The notes under the pieces are model-generated. The model did not search any database, was not told the origin of the DNA, and was given only the letters and a program-made list of their open reading frames with translations. Below are positions 51,039 through 55,364 of a stretch of 55,364 nt of DNA, piece by piece (position 1 is the stretch's first letter; each line of letters opens with the position of its first letter). The stretch is from Bacillota bacterium. GTDB lineage: Bacteria > Bacillota > Dethiobacteria > DTU022. A program made the translations under genes and the position numbers. The stretch is from contig JAUWPV010000011.1 of NCBI GenBank assembly GCA_030611385.1, positions 1 through 55,364 of the forward strand, in the 5' to 3' direction.

Positions 51039-51863
51039 TTACTGTGGGATCAATTTTTTCATTTGCTGCAGGTAGCAGATTGGAATTGCCTGACGACGGG
51101 AATAATTGGTTTTATTATTGCTATCTCCGTGGAAATCTGACCCTCCTGTAATGATCAGTGCGTGCTCTTTCGCCACTTCCTGGTAGTGCTTGATTAAAGA
51201 AGGGCTGTGATCAGGATGGAATACCTCAATGCCTTTTAATCCCATTACAAGCAATCTTTCAATAACCTGCTTACCGATATATCCGGGATGGGCGATAACC
51301 GGTATAGCCTCTGCTTCGGCCAGTAAACCCATAGCCTGTTTAATTGTAAAAGTCCGGCGGGGCACAAATGCTGGCCGATTCCTCTGCAGGTACAATGAAA
51401 AAGCCTGATTCAGGCTGTGCACATACTTCTTTTTTAACATCAGACGCGCCAGATGCATCCTGCCCGGGGCAGCATCGCGAGCTTCGGCAGTCACTTCCTC
51501 TGGTTTGATTCTAAAACCATAGCTTTTCAGCTTTTCAACCATGACCTCCATCCGGGCAAACCGTTCTTTCTGTAAATCCTCCAGCATTTCATATAAATGA
51601 TCTCGCTTTTGTGGATAATAACCAAGGATATGGATATCCACATTATCCTCCACTGCACTTATCTCTACGCCCGGGAGTAATTCAATTCCATACTGATCAG
51701 CTGCACAAGCGGCCTCGGGCAGGCCGTTAATGGTATCATGATCGGTTAATCCAATCGCGGCAAGTCCTGCTCCGGCCATTATTTTAACTACTTCGAGTGG
51801 GCTGAAAAGACCGTCTGAAGCATTGCTGTGTACATGAAAATCTACCAGTTTAACATTATCCAT
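51039..51863 (-). CDS. PHP-domain phosphoesterase (TrpH/YciV-like)
   Basis: The 274-residue PHP protein has DFHVHSNASDG at 7-17, GLTDHDTINGLPEA near 41, GVEISAVE near 65, HILGY, AHPGYIG near 198 and a terminal GGSDFHGD near 243. Together these form the trinuclear metal site of the family. Relatives remove 3'-phosphates from nucleotides or trim RNA 5' ends. ATG 51863 was chosen for AAAGGTG five bases up; the longer frame would start inside the terminator of spoVS. The target is inferred from the family only. Confidence 0.85.
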   Translation of the reverse strand: MDNVKLVDFHVHSNASDGLFSPLEVVKIMAGAGLAAIGLTDHDTINGLPEAACAADQYGIELLPGVEISAVEDNVDIHILGYYPQKRDHLYEMLEDLQKERFARMEVMVEKLKSYGFRIKPEEVTAEARDAAPGRMHLARLMLKKKYVHSLNQAFSLYLQRNRPAFVPRRTFTIKQAMGLLAEAEAIPVIAHPGYIGKQVIERLLVMGLKGIEVFHPDHSPSLIKHYQEVAKEHALIITGGSDFHGDSNNKTNYSRRQAIPICYLQQMKKLIPQ

Positions 51864-51879
51864 AGCTGCACCTTTACAG

Positions 51880-51922
51880 AAAAACACCCTCTCCAGATAA
51901 GTATAACCGATCAAGAGGGCGT
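51880..51922 (-). terminator. Terminator after spoVS
   Basis: On the minus strand ACGCCCTCT/AGAGGGTGT (51922-51914 with 51892-51884) with one G-U pair, followed by TTTTT. It separates spoVS from the PHP gene. Confidence 0.8.
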
Positions 51923-51954
51923 TTTAAGCTTTTTGTTTTGCTTATATATTTCTT

Positions 51955-52215
51955 TTAACGTGGTTCGATAATCAGTTTGATAGCCGTTCGTTTTTCACCC
52001 TCGATTTCTATATCCGTAAAGGCAGGAATGCAGATTAAATCCATACCACCCGGAGCGACGAAACCACGGGCTATAGCCACCGCTTTCACGGCTTGATTAA
52101 GGGCTCCCGCTCCTACTGTTTGAATTTCTGCTTTCCCTCTTTCCCTGAGCACTCCTGCAAGAGCGCCGGCTACGGAATTGGGATTGGATTTTGATGAGAC
52201 TCTCAAAATGTCCAT
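51955..52215 (-). CDS. spoVS: Stage V sporulation protein S
   Basis: An 86-residue Alba-like small protein beginning MDILRVSSKSNPNSVAGALAG, with the conserved AEIQTVGAGALNQAVKAVAIARG and DLICIPAFTDI blocks typical of SpoVS, split here into short parts. It influences asymmetric septation and coat formation in spore formers. ATG 52215 follows AAAGGAGG. A sigma-H-type promoter stands 30-60 bases upstream. Confidence 0.95.
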   Translation of the reverse strand: MDILRVSSKSNPNSVAGALAGVLRERGKAEIQTVGAGALNQAVKAVAIARGFVAPGGMDLICIPAFTDIEIEGEKRTAIKLIIEPR

Positions 52216-52247
52216 TGTGGTTTGCCTCCTTTGCGGAATTAACTAAT

Positions 52248-52276
52248 TTATTCGTCTTTAAAAACAATATTCCTGC
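52248..52276 (-). promoter_or_regulatory. Sigma-H-type promoter of spoVS
   Basis: On the minus strand GCAGGAATA (52276-52268), an 11-base spacer and GACGAATAA (52256-52248). These match the sigma-H elements RnAGGAwww and RnnGAATww at every stated position. In Bacillus subtilis spoVS is under sigma-H. Confidence 0.7.
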
Positions 52277-52308
52277 CAGAATTTTATGAATAATTCGAAA
52301 TACCAAAA

Positions 52309-53094
52309 CTAGATAATGTCGAAGATCCGTTCAATCGATTCAGCTTTACCGTCTGCCTCATTTATCTCAACAACAACTGCGTTAAAGACCATTCTGCCAT
52401 CCGATATACTTAGTTTGTGTGGTAGTTGAGTAATAAATCTTTTTAAAGGGCCACTTTTATCGACTCCCAATATAGCATCGTAGAGGCCGACCATACCGAT
52501 GTCAGTTATGTATGCTGTTTTTTGTGGAAGAATCCTTTGGTCGGCAGTTTGAACATGACTGTGCGTACCGATAACAGCGCTTACCTGGCCATCCAGATAC
52601 CAACCAAGAGCCTGCTTTTCAGATGTTGCCTCGGCGTGAAAATCAACAATAACGATAGGGGCCTTACTCTTCAGGCTAACCAATTCCCTGTCGGCACTAC
52701 GAAAAGGACAATCTGCTGGTCTCATAAAAACCCTGCCAATTAAATTTAGAACTGCAATTTTCTTTTTTCCCTTGTTTTTTTCGATAATAATTGAACCTTT
52801 CCCGGGAGTTGTTTCTGCAGGATAATTAGCCGGCCTGATCATTCTCGGTTCGCGATCGATAAAATTAAATATATCTTTTTGATCCCAGATATGGTTACCG
52901 CCTGTTATTACATCGATACCCATTGCTCTCAGTTCAATAAATACTTTTTCGGTTATTCCGGCGCCGCCTGCAGAATTCTCGCCGTTGGCACAAATAAAAT
53001 CGAAGTGTTCCTTTTTTTTCAATTCCGGTAGATAATTTTGCAAACACTTCCTGCCTGCTTTACCAACAATGTCTCCGATGAACAAAATGCGCAT
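52309..53094 (-). CDS. ymdB: YmdB-family 2',3'-cyclic phosphodiesterase
   Basis: The 261-residue metallophosphoesterase has FIGDIVGKAGR at 5-15, ANGENSAGGAGIT near 36, GGNHIWDQKD near 64, DFHAEATSEK near 150 and GTHSHVQTAD near 176. All dinuclear metal ligands are present. YmdB hydrolyses 2',3'-cAMP and affects biofilm and sporulation decisions in Bacillus. The neighbours rny and spoVS are the expected ones. ATG 53094 has only a weak ribosome site. Confidence 0.93.
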   Translation of the reverse strand: MRILFIGDIVGKAGRKCLQNYLPELKKKEHFDFICANGENSAGGAGITEKVFIELRAMGIDVITGGNHIWDQKDIFNFIDREPRMIRPANYPAETTPGKGSIIIEKNKGKKKIAVLNLIGRVFMRPADCPFRSADRELVSLKSKAPIVIVDFHAEATSEKQALGWYLDGQVSAVIGTHSHVQTADQRILPQKTAYITDIGMVGLYDAILGVDKSGPLKRFITQLPHKLSISDGRMVFNAVVVEINEADGKAESIERIFDII

Positions 53095-53257
53095 CTTTGC
53101 CGCTCCATTTCTATTGCAGAAGTATAATACAGATCACCGTAAGGGGTAATTTTTATCATACATCCTGCTATGTATCGTTATTGGCTCTCACTGTCGGACT
53201 GCACTGAAGTCTATAACAGGTTTCTGTTATTTATCGAATTATTCCTGCCGAATCAAA

Positions 53258-53282
53258 AAAAGTGCCCATGCAGGGCACTTTT
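53258..53282. terminator. Bidirectional terminator after rny
   Basis: A perfect ten-pair stem AAAAGTGCCC/GGGCACTTTT (53258-53267 with 53273-53282). It is preceded by more As on the plus strand, which are Ts for the rny transcript. Confidence 0.9.
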
Positions 53283-53323
53283 CCGCTTGCTTTATGATTT
53301 AATAACATCTTATGTGATATTTT

Positions 53324-54859
53324 CTATTTGGCGTAATCTACCGCCCGCGTTTCCCTGATCACCGTGACCTTTATCTGTCCGGGATATTCCAGTTCGCTTT
53401 CTATTTTTTTAACAATATCTCGCGCCACCTGGATTGCGGAGTAATCATCAATCCGGTCAGGTTTAACCATTATCCTGATTTCACGTCCGGCATGTATAGC
53501 GTAAGCTTTTTCTACACCGTCAAATGAGTCGGCAATATTCTCCAACTTCTCTAACCGTTTTATATATGTCTCTAAGCTTTCGCGCCTTGCTCCCGGACGA
53601 ACAGCCGATATAGCATCGGCTGACTGAATTAAAACCGCCTCCAAAGTATTAAATTCTGTATCACCGTGGTGGGCGGCAATAGCATTAACTATTGCCGGAG
53701 TCTCGTTATGCCTTTTGGCAGATTCCGCACCAATTTGGACATGTGAACCTTCAGTTTCATGGTCAATCGCTTTTCCGATATCGTGAAGTAATCCGGCTCG
53801 TTTGGCAAATGTAATGTCGAGGCCCAATTCTGCGGCCATAATTCCTGCCAGATGGGCTACTTCGATCGAATGCTGTAAAACATTCTGACCATAACTCGTT
53901 CTGAAGCGAAGCTTGCCAAGCAAAATTACCAGTTCAGGATGCAGACCATGAACTCTTGATTCAAAAGCAGCGCGTTCGCCTTCCTCCTTGATCCGCACCT
54001 CAACTTCTTTGCGGGTTTTTTCAACTACCTCTTCTATTCTGGCTGGGTGAATTCGCCCATCACTGATCAATTTTTCCAGCGACAGGCGGGCTATCTCACG
54101 CCTGATCGGATCAAAACCAGATATGATTACTGCTTCGGGTGTATCATCGATGATCAGATCAATGCCCGTAAGTGTTTCGAGTGCCCTTATATTGCGGCCC
54201 TCACGGCCGATAATTCTTCCTTTCATCTCGTCATTGGGCAGGGAAACAACTGATACTGTTGACTCTGTTACATGATCGGCTGCACAACGTTGTATGGCAA
54301 GCGTTACAATCTCGCGGGCCTTTTTCTCCCCTTCAGCCTTGGCCTGATTTTCGATATCCTTGACCATGACCTGCATTTCGTGATCTATTTCGTTTCTTAC
54401 TCGCTGCAGCAATAGTTCTTTTGCCTCTTCCGAGTTCATGCCGGACACTCTTTCCAACTCGACTAGCTGCTGCTGCTGTAATTGATCCAACCTTTCTTTG
54501 AAAGCCTTGTTTTCCGCTTCCTTACGTCGAAGGTCTTCCTCTTTATTCTCAATATTATTAATTTTTCGATCGAGGCCTTCTTCTTTTTGAATCAACCGCC
54601 GCTCCAGTCGCTGCAGTTCAGAACGTCGCTCTCTGCCTTCTCTATCCAGTTCGTTTCTAAGTCTGAGTGCCTCTTCTTTCGCTTCAAGCTGTTTTTCTCT
54701 TTTGATAGCGACCGCTTCACGATTGGCTTCTTCAAGAATTTTTTTGGCTGCAGTTTCAGCAGAAGAGATCTTGGCTTCAGCAATCACTTTACGGATAATA
54801 AAGCCGATTCCGGAGCCTACAATCAGGGCAGCAAAGATCAATATTAAGTTTTCTGACAT
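53324..54859 (-). CDS. rny: Ribonuclease Y
   Basis: The 511-residue RNase Y has an N-terminal membrane anchor (3-22), a long charged coiled coil (about 30-190), a KH domain ([19 protein letters not shown] near 210) and an HD domain (HDIGKA and HHGDTE from about 355 to 405) with the metal-binding HD pair. It starts decay of many mRNAs and sits at the membrane. ATG 54859 was chosen for GGAGGT seven bases upstream over the GTG at 54868. The transcript begins about 220 bases upstream and has a structured leader. It leads into ymdB. Confidence 0.95.
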   Translation of the reverse strand: MSENLILIFAALIVGSGIGFIIRKVIAEAKISSAETAAKKILEEANREAVAIKREKQLEAKEEALRLRNELDREGRERRSELQRLERRLIQKEEGLDRKINNIENKEEDLRRKEAENKAFKERLDQLQQQQLVELERVSGMNSEEAKELLLQRVRNEIDHEMQVMVKDIENQAKAEGEKKAREIVTLAIQRCAADHVTESTVSVVSLPNDEMKGRIIGREGRNIRALETLTGIDLIIDDTPEAVIISGFDPIRREIARLSLEKLISDGRIHPARIEEVVEKTRKEVEVRIKEEGERAAFESRVHGLHPELVILLGKLRFRTSYGQNVLQHSIEVAHLAGIMAAELGLDITFAKRAGLLHDIGKAIDHETEGSHVQIGAESAKRHNETPAIVNAIAAHHGDTEFNTLEAVLIQSADAISAVRPGARRESLETYIKRLEKLENIADSFDGVEKAYAIHAGREIRIMVKPDRIDDYSAIQVARDIVKKIESELEYPGQIKVTVIRETRAVDYAK

Positions 54860-54915
54860 AATGTTCACCTCCGTTTAATATAGTTATTGATTAGCATTAG
54901 TTCGTTCAATAAAAT

Positions 54916-55057
54916 AAGCTGTGTCCAGGACACAGCTTAAAGAGAAAGTTCAGGAAAAGGATAGAGCAACCCCTTCACCTATAAGATTATATATTTTTTA
55001 ATCTATCCGCAGTGCCTTCTGGCACCAAGGGTTCTCTTGTCCGTTATGAACTGAACT
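54916..55057 (-). promoter_or_regulatory. Structured rny leader ending in a terminator-like hairpin
   Basis: On the minus strand AGTTCAG (55057-55051) pairs with CTGAACT (54953-54947) and closes a domain. Inside, AGAG with CTCT and AACCCTT with AAGGGGTT extend the rod (55037-55027 with 54975-54963). GTGCC-AGAA-GGCAC (55025-55012) and an AGATTA/TAATCT hairpin form two arms. Eight bases after the domain comes AAGCTGTGTC-CAG-GACACAGCTT (54938-54916), followed by ATTTTATT. Layout suggests an aptamer plus expression platform. I cannot match it to a known riboswitch. Confidence 0.5.
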
Positions 55058-55084
55058 ATAAATGATTATATAAATCCTCTTTTA

Positions 55085-55113
55085 ATTTTAGCCTGTAAAT
55101 AATATTATGTCAA
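55085..55113 (-). promoter_or_regulatory. Promoter of rny
   Basis: On the minus strand TTGACA (55113-55108), a 17-base spacer and TAAAAT (55090-55085). An insertion sequence starts within about 10 bases upstream of the -35. Confidence 0.85.
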
Positions 55114-55123
55114 GAAGACGCGA

Positions 55124-55188
55124 TCACTCACTTATAATCTTACTAAAGGGGTACCGGCTCACTCACGACGAAATCTTACCGAGGGGTT
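55124..55188 (+). repeat. Two tandem imperfect repeats at the IS left end
   Basis: TCACTCAC-n-AATCTTAC followed by an A/G-rich tail to GGGGT occurs at 55124-55152 and again at 55159-55188, 35 bases apart. Their position just before a transposase gene suggests the terminal repeat and an internal transposase-binding copy. Confidence 0.7.
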
Positions 55189-55193
55189 GTGAA

Positions 55194-55364
55194 ATGGCCA
55201 TGTCAAAACAAAGTCGTCGTGAGTATTTAAACAATATGCGTCAACGGTACCGGAAAGCAGTTTCACGAACTGAGAAAACAAATATCATTGATGAGGTAGT
55301 CACACTATTGGCATACCATCGCAAGCATGCTATTACGGTTTTAAATCAAGCGCCTGTATCGCTT
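55194..55364 (+). CDS. Transposase, N-terminal part (runs off the window)
   Basis: From ATG 55194 (or ATG 55200) the frame is open to the edge for 57 codons. MSKQSRREYLNNMRQRYRKA and later GRxHAI-type text YHRKHAITVLN fit the N-terminal helix-turn-helix of integrase-core transposases that begin 'SRKEYLxxxRxRYxxA...GYxRKxAIRxLN'. The DDE domain would lie outside. The family is not certain (IS481-like or unclassified). GAGGGGTTGTG supplies the ribosome site. Confidence 0.7.
   Translation, partial: MAMSKQSRREYLNNMRQRYRKAVSRTEKTNIIDEVVTLLAYHRKHAITVLNQAPVSL

Overview
The window looks like chromosome of an anaerobic, spore-forming Firmicute (Clostridia-like). The evidence is spoVS with a sigma-H-type promoter, a leuA T-box leader, the order miaB-mutS-mutL-miaA-hfq-hflX-lexA, ribonuclease Y-ymdB-spoVS, ferredoxin-linked oxidoreductases, a tungsten-type aldehyde:ferredoxin oxidoreductase, a Na+-pump decarboxylase, and many TTG/GTG starts with strong GGAGG sites. 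The species cannot be named from the sequence.

0-11.7 kb is AT-rich and looks like an acquired, worn island. It opens at a junction between a GC-rich gene tail and an MFS exporter that has lost its N-terminus. It then carries a PEP-synthase/rifampin-phosphotransferase-like enzyme, a DUF5661 protein, a DUF3795 protein, a PadR-cupin-split permease-methyltransferase group, small membrane proteins, a DUF362 ferredoxin protein and a glycosyltransferase. From 11.7 kb the composition becomes that of the rest of the window: a GPH sugar symporter, a tRNA Thr-Tyr-Lys array, a korDABC 2-oxoacid:ferredoxin oxidoreductase operon and lysine 6-aminotransferase. The kor and lat promoters are near-copies of each other.

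18.1-23.7 kb is a methylthioadenosine salvage operon: a thioinosine-type phosphorylase, MtnA and an MTA/SAH deaminase, followed by SurE and RtcB. Next come two decayed or rearranged genes: an ornithine-cyclodeaminase gene reduced to its two ends, and a serine dehydratase beta/alpha chimera missing its middle. The AOR enzyme with a MoaD/ThiS partner follows. 27.1-28.4 kb holds tRNA-Trp, a transposase remnant and a promoter-driven, non-coding, hairpin-rich segment that I cannot assign to an RNA family.

28.4-42.5 kb is mostly core: proC, a ROK kinase, a DedA protein, a ferredoxin, the mismatch repair/tRNA modification/hfq/hflX cluster, lexA with an operator over its own -35, and leuA behind a Leu T-box. 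42.6-47.4 kb has a tyrosine recombinase with a zinc ribbon, an envelope group (BPL_N-type lipoprotein, CapA-like protein, GT4 glycosyltransferase) and tRNA-Gln(CUG). The rest, on the minus strand, holds gltX, Na+-pump decarboxylase subunits beta, biotin carrier and gamma (no alpha), a PHP phosphoesterase, spoVS, ymdB and rny. rny has a long structured leader, and an insertion sequence begins just beyond its promoter at the right edge.

Taken together, the energy genes (Kor, lysine aminotransferase, AOR, Na+ decarboxylase) fit fermentation of amino acids through ferredoxin and a sodium gradient. A lysine to 2-oxoadipate to glutaryl-CoA route is a possible but unproven reading.
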